Positions 16,383 to 25,379 of a DNA stretch of 64,000 nucleotides are shown piece by piece; positions within the stretch are counted from its first letter, which is position 1; each line of letters opens with the position of its first letter. The notes below the pieces were generated by a model. The model did no database searches. It saw only the letters and a program-made list of their open reading frames with translations, and had not been told where the DNA came from. This DNA comes from Azospirillum sp. 412522 (GTDB lineage Bacteria; Pseudomonadota; Alphaproteobacteria; Azospirillales; Azospirillaceae), in contig NZ_RWIJ01000020.1 in assembly GCF_019805165.1 (NCBI RefSeq), positions 1 to 64,000 on the forward strand. Reading direction: 5' to 3'. A program made the position numbers and the translations under genes.

Positions 16383-16417
16383 TAGATCGGATCGCGTAAA
16401 ACGTGAATCCGATCGCC
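16383..16417. repeat. Copy 1 of an intergenic palindromic repeat
   Basis: Begins TAGATCGGATCGCGTAAAA and ends CGTGAATCCGATCGCC. The two ends form an imperfect inverted repeat (GATCGGAT...). The same ends recur at 17475-17526 on the other side of the HemD-like gene. Confidence 0.75.
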
Positions 16418-16425
16418 AAACATGG

Positions 16426-16471
16426 GGCTGGAGCTTCGTGCGTTTCATATCAAACGCACGAAGCTCCAGCC
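16426..16471. repeat. Perfect 20-bp stem-loop between the peroxidase and HemD-like genes
   Basis: GGCTGGAGCTTCGTGCGTTT (16426-16445) is exactly mirrored at 16452-16471 around a 6-base loop. There is no T-run on either side, so it is not a standard intrinsic terminator. It lies about 75 bases upstream of the peroxidase start and 120 bases after the HemD-like stop. Confidence 0.9.
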
Positions 16472-16590
16472 GCTAATCGAGGCCAACACTGGGCGTCAAA
16501 GGTTAATCGAGAGTGAGAATTGCTCTCAATCCGCCGGCGCAAAGGGAGGGTGGGACGAAAGGTCGCTGGCCGGGGAAGCCGCTGCCCCGG

Positions 16591-17436
16591 TCAGGCCTGC
16601 CCGCTGCCCTCTCCCTCGGTCAGCAGCCGGCGGATGGCGTTGACCAGCGGCTTCATGTGGAAGGTCGATTCGGGAGAAACCGCGACGGTGCCGCCGGCCG
16701 CCTCCACGGCCTCCGCCACCACCGGACCGACGGCGGCGATGCGCGTCCTGGCAAAGCCCTGGCGGAAGGCGTCGCCGAGGCCGCAGGCTTCCGCCACCTC
16801 GTGCAGGCGCCGCACCTGGGGCGAGGCGGTGAAGGCGACGAAGTCGATGCGGCCTTCCGCCATGTCGCGGATCGCCGACTGGACCGCTCCCGTCTCCGAA
16901 TCGTTGGCGTAGCGGTAGGGGGTCACCGCCACCGGCAGGCCGCCGCCTGCCCGCACCGCCTCCAGCAGCGGTTCGTTCGGATTGTCGGGGTAGAGCTGGA
17001 TCCCGACGCGGCGGCCGTTCAGATCCTCCTCCGCCAGCATGGCGATGACGCCGTCGGTGGTCGGGGCGGGGGCGGACTTGTAAGGGCCGCAGCCGATCTC
17101 GCGCAGGGCCTTCACCGGCTTCGGACCGCGCACGAAGACCCGGGCGCGGCCGATGGCGGCGACCACCTCGGCCTCGCGCTCCATGGCGCGGGCGACGGTC
17201 ATCAGGCGCCGCAGCCCCTCGCCGGTCAACAGCACGATGTCATCGAATCCATCGGTCAGCAGCCGCTCCAGCCAGGCCCTTGCCGGCGCCGGATCGTCGA
17301 GGTCGAGGATCTTCACCATCGGGCAGCGGATCGTCTCGGCGCCATGCTGTTCCATCATGCCGGCGAACAGGTCGAGGTCCCGGCTTTCCGGCACCAGAAT
17401 CCGCTTTCCCGCCAGATCGCCGCTCTGTCCGGCCAT
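16591..17436 (-). CDS. Uroporphyrinogen-III synthase family protein (HemD-like)
   Basis: 281 aa. The bilobed HemD fold is suggested by GKRILVPESRDLDLFAGMME at the start, DDIVLLTGEGLRRL in the middle of lobe 1, and DFVAFTASPQVRRLHEVAEA plus IAAVGPVVAEAVEAAGG in lobe 2. The reaction would be ring closure of hydroxymethylbilane to uroporphyrinogen III for haem or corrinoid synthesis. It is the more divergent form of HemD that also occurs outside hem operons, and no other tetrapyrrole gene is adjacent, so it may be a second copy. The start ATG is 17436; the long upstream frame is a shadow. Confidence 0.82.
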   Translation of the reverse strand: MAGQSGDLAGKRILVPESRDLDLFAGMMEQHGAETIRCPMVKILDLDDPAPARAWLERLLTDGFDDIVLLTGEGLRRLMTVARAMEREAEVVAAIGRARVFVRGPKPVKALREIGCGPYKSAPAPTTDGVIAMLAEEDLNGRRVGIQLYPDNPNEPLLEAVRAGGGLPVAVTPYRYANDSETGAVQSAIRDMAEGRIDFVAFTASPQVRRLHEVAEACGLGDAFRQGFARTRIAAVGPVVAEAVEAAGGTVAVSPESTFHMKPLVNAIRRLLTEGEGSGQA

Positions 17437-17474
17437 GGTCCCGCTCCCGTGATCGCCCGTGGTGGCGCCCAGAC

Positions 17475-17526
17475 TAGATCGGATCGCGTCAAATCGGAAT
17501 CGGTTTGGAGCGTGAATCCGATCGCC
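17475..17526. repeat. Copy 2 of the intergenic palindromic repeat
   Basis: Shares both ends with the copy at 16383-16417 (TAGATCGGATCGCGTCAAA and CGTGAATCCGATCGCC) but carries about 17 extra bases in the middle. It lies 39 bases upstream of the HemD-like start codon. Confidence 0.75.
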
Positions 17527-17655
17527 GGACATCAAGCTGAGGACCGGCGCGGTCACGCGGGATGGAAAGGCGGTCGCCATAACCGGGCAGCGGCGACCAT
17601 CCTTGACAAGCAAGGCGCGCATGCCCCCCATCACACGGCCTTCCCATGGCTGCGC

Positions 17656-18861
17656 ATGATGTCCCGGAACGACGCTATGCTCCTGTCCCCGCTCCTGGCG
17701 GTTTTCCTCTTCGCGCTGGCGATCTGCGCGTCCTGGGCCATTCTGCGCCTCGTTCCCCTGCCGCTTCGCCCTCAGGCCGGGTCCGAGGGACGTTGGGCCG
17801 CCATCGACGGGATGCGTGGGCTGCTGGCCTACGCCGTGTTCATCCATCACGGCGTCATAACATGGCAGTATCTGCACACCGGGCTTTGGGCACTGCCGCC
17901 CTCCCGGCTCTACACCCATCTCGGACAGGGCAGCGTCGCGCTGTTCTTCATGGTCACCGCCTTCCTGTTCTGGGACAAGCTGTTGAAGACCGGGCCGGGG
18001 ATGGACTGGCCGGGCTTCGTGTCCTCCCGGTTCCATCGCATCTACCCGGTCTATGCGGTCGCCGTCCTGCTGACCGTGGTGCTGGCGTTTACGGCGACGG
18101 ACTTCCAGCTTCGGACCGGTCCGCTCGACCTGCTGCGCCGGCTGGTCGGCTGGGCGACCTTCAAGGCGCCGCCGATCAACGGCCTGGAGACCGCCGGGCA
18201 GATCGTCGCCTATGCGACCTGGTCCCTGCCCTATGAACTGCTGTTCTACGCGGCGCTGCCCACGCTGGCCTGCCTGCTCCCTCAGGCGCGGCGGCTGCGG
18301 CCGGCCCTCGTCTCGCTCGTCGTCACGCTGGCCCTGCTGCTCTATTTCCGCAATTTCAGCCTCGCGGTGCTGGAGTGCTTCCTTGGCGGCATTGCCGGCG
18401 CTTACGCGATCCGCCGGCCCGGCTTCGTCCGTTTCGCCCGGTCGGATGGGGGATTGGCCGTGGCGCTCGTCGCCCTGCCGGCGACCGTGGCCGGCTTCTC
18501 CGGCGCCTATGCGCCGCTCCCCGTGCTGGGTTTCGGCCTGTTCTTCGCCATCGTCGCGGCGGGGCAGGACTTCCGCGGTCTCCTGACCCGGCAACCGATC
18601 CTCTGGCTGGGGGAGATCAGCTACGGCGTCTATCTGCTGCACGGCATCGTGATCTGGGTCCTTATCACCGCCAATAGGCCGCTGCGCGCCCTGATCGGCG
18701 AGTCAGAGCCGCTCTACGCCCTTGCGCTCGCAGGAACCGGTGTCCTTGTCCTGGCGATCGCCAGCCTCGTCCATCTCACGGTCGAGCGGCCGGCGATCCT
18801 GTACGGTCGGCGAAGCCGCGCCCTGCGTCAGTCTGCCCGCGCCGGCCGCGTCCCCGCCTGA
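17656..18861 (+). CDS. Acyltransferase-3 family membrane protein (OafA-like)
   Basis: About 401 aa with roughly ten hydrophobic segments. Family signatures are DGMRGLLAYAVFIHHGVITW (containing the likely catalytic His), GSVALFFMVTAFLFW, SRFHRIYPVY, and the C-terminal LGEISYGVYLLHGIVIW. These proteins move O-acyl groups onto surface polysaccharides or other periplasmic acceptors. Start candidates are the ATGs at 17656, 17659 and 17677; the last has the best ribosome site (GGAA, eight bases before). The longer frame back to 16513 is a shadow of the HemD-like gene. Confidence 0.88.
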   Translation: MMSRNDAMLLSPLLAVFLFALAICASWAILRLVPLPLRPQAGSEGRWAAIDGMRGLLAYAVFIHHGVITWQYLHTGLWALPPSRLYTHLGQGSVALFFMVTAFLFWDKLLKTGPGMDWPGFVSSRFHRIYPVYAVAVLLTVVLAFTATDFQLRTGPLDLLRRLVGWATFKAPPINGLETAGQIVAYATWSLPYELLFYAALPTLACLLPQARRLRPALVSLVVTLALLLYFRNFSLAVLECFLGGIAGAYAIRRPGFVRFARSDGGLAVALVALPATVAGFSGAYAPLPVLGFGLFFAIVAAGQDFRGLLTRQPILWLGEISYGVYLLHGIVIWVLITANRPLRALIGESEPLYALALAGTGVLVLAIASLVHLTVERPAILYGRRSRALRQSARAGRVPA

Positions 18862-18870
18862 CACGCATCC

Positions 18871-19491
18871 CTACCCGCGCCGGCAATGCAGCAGGCTGAA
18901 GAGCCCGAAGGGCGGCAAGGTGCGGATGCTCGCCACCGCCAGCCGCGAGCCGTTCATCATCGCGTCGAGCGTGAAGTCGGGCCGCCAGCCCAGCTTCTTC
19001 GACAAGGGCGACAGCCAGCCTTCCACCGCACGGCGGACGCCGGGCCGGGGGGCGGCGAAATGGTTGACGATGACGATGTCGCCACCGGGTTTGCAGACCC
19101 GCTCCAGCTCGGCCATCGTGCCCTGGGGATCGGGCACGACGGTCATCACATACATGGCGACCACCACGTCGAAACTGCCGTCGGCGAAGGCCAGCTTGCC
19201 GGCATCCATCTCCAGCAGCCCTTCGACATGGTCGAGCCTCTCGCGCTCCACCCTGTCCTGCGCCACCTTCAGCATGTCGGTGGACAGGTCGATGCCGACG
19301 ACGCGGTTGTCCTTGCGGTAGTCGGACAGGGACAGACCGGTTCCGACGCCGACCTCCAGGATGCGCAGGCCGCCGCGACGGTTCAGCCACTCCACCGCCG
19401 CATGCCGGCCGGACGCCAGAAGCACCCCGAACACCCGGTCGTAGAACCCGGCGTAGCGGCGATAAGCGGCACGAATGGATTCGGCGTCCAT
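18871..19491 (-). CDS. pmtA: Phosphatidylethanolamine N-methyltransferase, PmtA family
   Basis: 206-aa class I SAM-dependent methyltransferase. The SAM motif LEVGVGTGLSL is near residue 45, with GIDLSTDML and the post-motif AMYVMTVVPDP. The opening (MDAESIRAAYRRYAGFYDRV) and overall length match the Rhodobacter-type PmtA that makes phosphatidylcholine by three methylations of PE. The ATG at 19491 has GGGGGAG upstream. It is convergent with the acyltransferase and divergent from dctB. A generic methyltransferase of another substrate cannot be excluded. Confidence 0.8.
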   Translation of the reverse strand: MDAESIRAAYRRYAGFYDRVFGVLLASGRHAAVEWLNRRGGLRILEVGVGTGLSLSDYRKDNRVVGIDLSTDMLKVAQDRVERERLDHVEGLLEMDAGKLAFADGSFDVVVAMYVMTVVPDPQGTMAELERVCKPGGDIVIVNHFAAPRPGVRRAVEGWLSPLSKKLGWRPDFTLDAMMNGSRLAVASIRTLPPFGLFSLLHCRRG

Positions 19492-19688
19492 GATCCTGTC
19501 TCCCCCGTTCAGATCGCAATACCGACAAGCACCCAAGGTCAAGTCAAAGCCGGCAGCGGCGCACCATAGCCGGCTTTCGCTCGTCATGAAAGTGACGCAA
19601 ACAACAAAATCCGGATAAAATCACGAATAGCGCGGTCATTCATTTGGCGTATCCGGTCTTATGCTTTAAAGACTCAAGTCTCCCTGGC

Positions 19689-19716
19689 TTTTTTGATTGA
19701 ACGTTCATTCAAAAAA
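19689..19716. promoter_or_regulatory. 28-bp near-perfect palindrome upstream of dctB
   Basis: The core TTGATTGAACGTTCATTCAA (19693-19712) has one mismatched pair, and four more T/A pairs extend it on each side to 19689-19716. It lies in the 303-base divergent gap between pmtA and dctB, 78 bases before the dctB start. It is AT-rich, so it looks more like a repressor operator (TetR-like) than a terminator. The rest of the gap holds no recognised element. Confidence 0.65.
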
Positions 19717-19794
19717 ACAGCTCATCTACGACCGGGCTCGCCCATCGGAAAAGGCGCTGGACAGGATTGCCCCGGCGGTCCCATAGACAAGGCG

Positions 19795-21633
19795 ATGGCC
19801 GACACCGTTTCCCACCGTCCGCTGCGACACCGCAGGCTGGCGATCCTCGTCGCGGCGCTGGCCGTGGTGACGGCGCTGGCCTGCTGGGGTGCCTATCGCT
19901 GGGTGGAGGCCGGGGCGCGGGCGGCGCTGACGCTGAACGGCGACCAGCGGCTGGGGCTCTATGCCAGCAGCATCCGCAACGCGGTCGGCCGTTACGATTA
20001 CCTGCCCTTCCTGGTCGCCCGCGACCACGAGGTCCTGGACCTGCTGGAAGCCCCGTCCTCGCCGCGGCGCGACGCCGTGAACCGGCGGCTGGAGACGGCG
20101 AACGCGGCGGCCGGATCGGCGGCGCTCTATGTGGTGGACCGCGCCGGGCTGGCGCTGGCGTCCAGCAACTGGGCCGATCCGGTGCAGAGCTTCGTCGGCC
20201 AGACCTACGACTTCCGCCCCTATTTCCGTCAGGCGGTGGAGACCGGCAGCGGCCATTACTTCGGCATCGGCGTCACCACCGGCCTGCCCGGCTTCTTCCT
20301 GTCGCACGCGGTGTATCTGGCGGAGAGGCTGATCGGCGTCGCCGTGGTCAAGATCGACCTCGAACCGATCCAGCGCGACTGGGCCGCCGGCGGCGAGCGG
20401 GTGCTGGTGACCGACGAGAACGGCATCGTCTTCCTGTCCAGCCATGCCGAATGGAAGTACCGCGCCCTGCGCCCGCTGCCCGAGGCGGTGACTGCCCGTC
20501 TGGCGCAGACGCGCCAGTATGACCGCAGCGGCCTGCCCCCGCTCGGCCTGCGCGATGGCCCGGAGATGGACGGCCCGGAGATGGAGAATGGCACGCGGCT
20601 GGTCAGCCTCCCGGTTTACGGTCCCGGCCCGGCCCCCACGCGCCACACCTATCTGATGCAGGAGCTGACCCTGCCGGAGTTCGGCTGGACCATCCGCTTC
20701 CTGTCCGACCTGGAGCCGGTGAAGGCCGAGGCGGCCGGCGCGGCCATGCTGACGGCCATGGGCATCCTCCTGCTGGCGGCGGCGGGGGCGCTGGGCTGGC
20801 AGCGGCGCCAGACCCTGCGGCTCCAGCACGAGGCGCGGGTGACGCTGGAACGCCGGGTGGAGGAGCGCACCGCGGAGCTGCTGACCGCCAACCGCGTCCT
20901 GCGCGAGGCGCAGGAGGAGCTGGTGCAGGCCGGCAAGCTGGCGGCGCTCGGCCAGATGTCGGCGGCGCTGGCCCATGAGATCAACCAGCCGCTGGCCGCC
21001 ATCCGCACCTTCGTCGCCTCCACCCGGCTGCTGGCCGAATGGGGGGAAACCGCGATGGTCCGCGACAACCTCGCCATGATCGGCGATCTGGCGGAGCGGA
21101 TGTCGATGCTGTCCGGCCATCTGAAGGAGTTCGCGCGCAAGGGGCCGGCGCGGGTGGAGGCGGTGCCGGTCGCCCGCGCCATGGACCGCGCGCTCTCCCT
21201 GCTGGTCCCCCGCCTGCGCGAGGAGGAGGTGCGGGTCGAACAGGCGATTCCGCCCGACGCCCGCGTGCGCGGCGATGCGGTTCGGCTGGAACAGGTCTTC
21301 GTCAACCTGCTGCGCAACGCCGCCGACGCCATGGCCGGCTGCGAGGACCGGCGCCTGACCCTGACCGCCATCCGCAATGCCGAGGGCTGGGAGATCCGCA
21401 TTCGCGACACCGGCATCGGCATCGCCGAGGCGCACCAGTTCCAGCTGTTCGATCCCTTTTTTACCACCAAGGAAGTCGGACAGGGGCTTGGGCTCGGCCT
21501 GTCGCTGTCCTATGGCATCGTGCGGGATTTCGGCGGCATGCTGCGGGCCGAGAACAATGCCGACGGCGGCGCCTGTTTCGTCATCCAGCTGCCGGACGCC
21601 CAGTCCCCCGATACAGAGCGAGGACCGAGATGA
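19795..21633 (+). CDS. dctB: C4-dicarboxylate sensor histidine kinase DctB
   Basis: 612 aa. TM1 is at about residues 16-35, then a periplasmic double-Cache sensor domain with the DctB-type GRYDYLPFLVARDHEVLDLL, YDFRPYFRQAVE and GVTTGLPGFFLSHAV segments, TM2 near 315-335, and a short coiled coil. The dimerisation/phosphoacceptor helix carries His394 (ALAHEINQPLAAIR), then HATPase motifs N (LLRNAADAM), DTGIGIA and GQGLGLGLS. It senses C4-dicarboxylates (succinate, malate, fumarate) and phosphorylates DctD. The ATG at 19795 was chosen over the upstream frame because it directly precedes TM1. No dctA or dctPQM is in the window. Confidence 0.9.
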   Translation: MADTVSHRPLRHRRLAILVAALAVVTALACWGAYRWVEAGARAALTLNGDQRLGLYASSIRNAVGRYDYLPFLVARDHEVLDLLEAPSSPRRDAVNRRLETANAAAGSAALYVVDRAGLALASSNWADPVQSFVGQTYDFRPYFRQAVETGSGHYFGIGVTTGLPGFFLSHAVYLAERLIGVAVVKIDLEPIQRDWAAGGERVLVTDENGIVFLSSHAEWKYRALRPLPEAVTARLAQTRQYDRSGLPPLGLRDGPEMDGPEMENGTRLVSLPVYGPGPAPTRHTYLMQELTLPEFGWTIRFLSDLEPVKAEAAGAAMLTAMGILLLAAAGALGWQRRQTLRLQHEARVTLERRVEERTAELLTANRVLREAQEELVQAGKLAALGQMSAALAHEINQPLAAIRTFVASTRLLAEWGETAMVRDNLAMIGDLAERMSMLSGHLKEFARKGPARVEAVPVARAMDRALSLLVPRLREEEVRVEQAIPPDARVRGDAVRLEQVFVNLLRNAADAMAGCEDRRLTLTAIRNAEGWEIRIRDTGIGIAEAHQFQLFDPFFTTKEVGQGLGLGLSLSYGIVRDFGGMLRAENNADGGACFVIQLPDAQSPDTERGPR

Positions 21634-23012
21634 AGACCGATCCGCTTGCCACACCCGTCCTGTTCATCGACGACGAGCTGGCGATGCGCGTGTCGGTGAC
21701 GCAATGGCTGCAGCTCGCCGGTTTCGCCGCGCAGGGCTTCGAGACGCCCCAGCCGGCGCTCGACCTGCTGTCGCCCGACTTCCCCGGCGTGCTGGTCACC
21801 GACGTGCGGATGCCGCGGATGGACGGCATGGCGGTGCTGGAACGGGCGCTGGAACGCGACGCCGACCTGCCGGTGATCCTGGTGACCGGCCATGGCGACG
21901 TGACGCTGGCGGTGGAAGCTATGCGGCGCGGCGCCTACGACTTCATCGAAAAGCCCTTCGAACCCGACCATCTGGTCGCCGTCCTCCGCCGCGCGGCGGA
22001 GAAGCGGCGTCTGGTGCTGGAAAACCGCGGGCTGCGCCGCCATGCCGCGGGCGGCGGGATCGAAACGCGGCTGATCGGCACTTCCCCCGCCATGGCGGAG
22101 CTGCGGCGTGACCTGATCGACCTCGCCGGCACCAGCGCCAGCGTGCTGATCCATGGCGAGACCGGCACGGGCAAGGAACTGGTCGCCCGCTGCCTGCATG
22201 ATTTCGGCGCCAGAGGAGCGAAGGGCGCCTTCGTCGCCGTCAATTGCGGCGCCATCCCCGACAGCATGGCGGAAAGCGAGCTGTTCGGGCACGAGCCCGG
22301 CGCCTTCACCGGCGCCACACAGCGCCGCGCCGGCAAGCTGGAGCATTCCAGCGGCGGCACCCTGTTCCTCGACGAGATCGAGAGCATGCCGCTGGCCATC
22401 CAGGTCAAGCTGCTGCGCGCGCTTCAGGAACGCACCGTCGAGCGGCTCGGCTCCAACAGGCAGGTTCCGATCGACCTCAGGCTGGTGGCGGCGACCAAGA
22501 TCGACCTGCTCGACCTCAGCGGGGAAGGCCGCTTCCGCGCCGACCTCTATTACCGGCTGAACGTCGCCGAACTGCACATCCCGCCGCTGCGGGCACGGGC
22601 GGAGGACATTCCGCTGCTGTTCGACTATTTCGCCGCCGAGTTCGCCGCCCGCCATGGCCGCGAGCCGCGCCCGCTGGAACCGGCCGACCTCGACGCCCTG
22701 CTGGCCCATGACTGGCCCGGCAATGTGCGGGAGCTGCGCAATCTGGCCGAACGCCATGTCCTGTCGGTCGGGCGCAGCGGCGTCGCCAGCCTGCTGCGCC
22801 GCCGCCCCATTGGCGGCGAGACGGCGGCAGCGCCGCGCGCGCTGGCCGATCAGGTCGACGCCTTCGAGAAACGGGCGATCGAACAGGCGCTGGAGCGCTG
22901 CAAGGGTGACATCAAGGCGGTGATGGACCTGCTGGACATCCCGCGCCGGACCCTGAACGAGAAGATGACCCGCCACGGCCTGGACCGCAGCCGCTACCTG
23001 CCGCGGGTCTGA
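21630..23012 (+). CDS. dctD: C4-dicarboxylate response regulator DctD (sigma-54 activator)
   Basis: 460 aa. Receiver domain with the acidic pair Asp14/Asp15, phosphoacceptor Asp58 (LVTDVRMP), Thr86 and Lys108. An AAA+ domain has Walker A GETGTGKE (176-183) and the sigma-54 contact loop GAFTGA (224-229). A Fis-type HTH ends the protein (GDIKAVMDLLDIPRRTLNEK). The ATG overlaps the dctB stop (ATGA) and GAGGA lies six bases upstream. Once phosphorylated it should drive sigma-54 transcription of a dicarboxylate transporter located elsewhere. Confidence 0.93.
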   Translation: MKTDPLATPVLFIDDELAMRVSVTQWLQLAGFAAQGFETPQPALDLLSPDFPGVLVTDVRMPRMDGMAVLERALERDADLPVILVTGHGDVTLAVEAMRRGAYDFIEKPFEPDHLVAVLRRAAEKRRLVLENRGLRRHAAGGGIETRLIGTSPAMAELRRDLIDLAGTSASVLIHGETGTGKELVARCLHDFGARGAKGAFVAVNCGAIPDSMAESELFGHEPGAFTGATQRRAGKLEHSSGGTLFLDEIESMPLAIQVKLLRALQERTVERLGSNRQVPIDLRLVAATKIDLLDLSGEGRFRADLYYRLNVAELHIPPLRARAEDIPLLFDYFAAEFAARHGREPRPLEPADLDALLAHDWPGNVRELRNLAERHVLSVGRSGVASLLRRRPIGGETAAAPRALADQVDAFEKRAIEQALERCKGDIKAVMDLLDIPRRTLNEKMTRHGLDRSRYLPRV

Positions 23013-23019
23013 CGGCCGC

Positions 23020-24732
23020 TCACCACCAGTGGCGTTGCTGGCGGCCGGTGCGCAGGCGGGCGACCTCCACCATCTCGGCCGGCTCCACCGGCTTGCGCAG
23101 ATCCTTCACCACCGCCAGCAGGGCGCCGTCGCGCTCGACCTCCGCCACCGTCGGGCCGGTCATCAACGCGTCGCAATCCTCCTGCGTCGGCGCGATGAAG
23201 AAGTCGGCGCGGGTCCAGTCGGTGACCCAATGCAGGTTGGCCGGCGCCAGCTTCTCGAAGGCCAGCGGCTCGGCACAGACGGCGACGCTGTAGGTCCGGT
23301 GACGGTGGGTGCGCGCCTCCTCCGCAGCGATCACCTCGGACAGATCCTCCACCGCTTCCGGCAGGCTGTTGACCCAGTAATCGACATCGTATTTGCGCAC
23401 GGCCCCGGCAACCCCGCCGACCAGCTCGTTGAAATAGACATATTCGTCGGGGTGCAGGGACTCCAGGACCACCGCCTCGCGCCCCAGAACCAGAGCCAGC
23501 ACGAAGCAGGCCGGGACCGCGGCCGACAGCCCGCGCCCCGTACGCTGCGACACGCCGAACCTCCAGGCGCCGGCCCAGCCGATCAGCCGGTCGAGCCCGA
23601 TCCCGCCCAGCACCGCCAGCGGCGGCAGCACGAACAGGAAATGGCGGATCGCCGTATAGCCGGGGGCATGGGTGACGCTGAACCACAGCACCGGGAACAG
23701 CGCCGCCAGCGCCACCAGCGCGCAGCCGACCGCGCGGGTCCCCCCTTCCCCGCCCGCCGACAGATCCCGACGCATCGTTGCCGGCAGAACCAGCAGCCCG
23801 AGCGCCGCCCCGGCCAGCATCACCAGCGGCAGCTTGACCGCCAGATACCAAACCAGATAGCTGCGCGGCACCTCGTACATCCAGTATTCGGTGCCGCCCA
23901 GCAGGGTTCGGATCGGGTAATGGAAGTGTGAGAAATCGGCCAGCGCCCGCAACGGGTTCAGAGGCTCCAGCACCGCCCAGGGCCAGAAGACCGCCATCAG
24001 CCCATAGGCGACCGGCAGCGCCGGAAGCAGGCGCAGCGCGCCCCGGCCGGCCTCGCGCAGCCGGACGGCGGAGACGCCCCGCACCAGCACCCACCCCAGC
24101 AGCGCCGCGACCGTGTATCCAGCCAACAGTAAAGCCCCGACCCGGATGCCCAGCGCCAGACCGACGACGGCGCCAAGCCCCAGCACGGTTCCCCAGCGCG
24201 GCCGCGGCATCTGCCCGGTCAGCCGGACCAGCAGCGCCACCGCCGCCATCATCAGCACGGCGAAGGGCACGTCCTTGGTATGGTTGAACAGCCCGCCGTA
24301 CCAGGGACCGCACAGCGCCAGCAGCGCCCCGGCGAGGAAGCCGGCCCGCGGCCCGGCCAGCCGGCGGCCGATGCCCCAGACCACCGCGATCCCCGCCACC
24401 CCGATGAGCGCGCACAGCAGGTGCCGCGTCTCGTACGGGTCGAAGGGCAGCAGCGGCGCCAACCCGACCGCGGCCATGTCGAACAGCCCGCCATAGAGAT
24501 AGAGGTTCTTGTAGGTGAAGGCGGAGTCGTCGCTGAAGCCGCTGCGGTACCAGTCGATCAGCTTGGCGCCGTAGACATGCTGCACCTCCTCGTCGTTGGA
24601 GATGCCGTAGTGCCGGAAGGTGACGGAGACCAGCACCAGCAGGGCCAGCATCCCCAACACTGCGGCAAGATCCCATGGCCGGCCGATCAGCCGGCGCAGA
24701 AAGCTGGTCCTCCCCGTCACACCACTCCCCAA
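23020..24732 (-). CDS. GT39/PMT-type membrane glycosyltransferase (570 aa)
   Basis: Polytopic membrane protein with about eleven hydrophobic segments. The luminal first-loop acidic motif reads FRHYGISNDEEVQHVYG, and a second loop has GGLFNHTKDVPFAVLM; both fit PMT_2/GT39 enzymes using polyprenyl-phosphate sugars. The C-terminal ~150 residues are soluble and may bind the acceptor. It is convergent with dctD (7-base gap) and has no glycan gene beside it. It is not a close duplicate of the GT39 gene at 3099-4811. Confidence 0.8.
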   Translation of the reverse strand: MGSGVTGRTSFLRRLIGRPWDLAAVLGMLALLVLVSVTFRHYGISNDEEVQHVYGAKLIDWYRSGFSDDSAFTYKNLYLYGGLFDMAAVGLAPLLPFDPYETRHLLCALIGVAGIAVVWGIGRRLAGPRAGFLAGALLALCGPWYGGLFNHTKDVPFAVLMMAAVALLVRLTGQMPRPRWGTVLGLGAVVGLALGIRVGALLLAGYTVAALLGWVLVRGVSAVRLREAGRGALRLLPALPVAYGLMAVFWPWAVLEPLNPLRALADFSHFHYPIRTLLGGTEYWMYEVPRSYLVWYLAVKLPLVMLAGAALGLLVLPATMRRDLSAGGEGGTRAVGCALVALAALFPVLWFSVTHAPGYTAIRHFLFVLPPLAVLGGIGLDRLIGWAGAWRFGVSQRTGRGLSAAVPACFVLALVLGREAVVLESLHPDEYVYFNELVGGVAGAVRKYDVDYWVNSLPEAVEDLSEVIAAEEARTHRHRTYSVAVCAEPLAFEKLAPANLHWVTDWTRADFFIAPTQEDCDALMTGPTVAEVERDGALLAVVKDLRKPVEPAEMVEVARLRTGRQQRHWW

Positions 24733-24917
24733 CGTCGCGTTCGCATACCCCCAAGGCCGACCGCAGGAAGCACCGGCAGCCGAGGCTTGTCATGTGAAAT
24801 CTCTGCCATGGGCTTGGGTCCGCCCCCCTCCGGGCGCGGCATAAAGCCCGCTTTAGCTCATTGACGTTGACTTCCCTCCTGCGCCCGTGGCGAAATCGTC
24901 GGTGCAGGGGATTGTCC

Positions 24918-25379
24918 ATGGCCGAACGGAAACAGGTGTATGGCGTGACGGAACTGGCGGCAGAGTTCGATCTCACGCCGCAGGCCTTGCGCTATTACGA
25001 GCAGAAGGGACTGCTCGAACCGCAGCGGGCCGGCGGACGCCGGGTGTTCACTTACCGTGACCGTACCCGGCTGATGCTGATCCTGAAATTCCGCCGGGTC
25101 GGCTTCACGCTGGAGCAGATCGCGGAATACCTCGCCCATTACCGCTCGGACCAGCCCAACGCCGGACAGTACCGCGACGGTCTGCGAAAGATCCGCGCCC
25201 GCCTCATTGAGCTTGAGCGGATGCAATCCGAAATCGCCGAGGTGATCGGTGAATTGAAAACCATGGAGGCCGACGCCGAGCGGCGGCTCGCCACCTGCAC
25301 CCATGACGACGACCCAAAACCAGACGCCCCAGAACCAGAAGCGACCGAACCGGGAGTGAAACGATGCTGCGCGGAATGA
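24918..25379 (+). CDS. MerR-family transcriptional regulator
   Basis: 153 aa. The N-terminal winged HTH is YGVTELAAEFDLTPQALRYY followed by EQKGLLEPQRAGGRRVFTYR; the coiled-coil dimerisation helix spans about 85-130; the C-terminus is acidic and ends GVKRCCAE. The ATG at 24918 has AGGGGA six bases upstream. The stop lies 16 bases inside the following acyl-CoA ligase gene, so they are one transcript and the regulator probably controls fatty-acid or branched acyl-CoA catabolism. Two adjacent TTGAC repeats at 24861-24872 could be part of its promoter or operator. The signal bound is unknown. Confidence 0.9.
   Translation: MAERKQVYGVTELAAEFDLTPQALRYYEQKGLLEPQRAGGRRVFTYRDRTRLMLILKFRRVGFTLEQIAEYLAHYRSDQPNAGQYRDGLRKIRARLIELERMQSEIAEVIGELKTMEADAERRLATCTHDDDPKPDAPEPEATEPGVKRCCAE

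Noticed and set aside
19600..19700. A sigma-54 (-24/-12) promoter upstream of dctB
   Set aside because: TGGC and TGC fragments are present but never with the required GG-N10-GC spacing.
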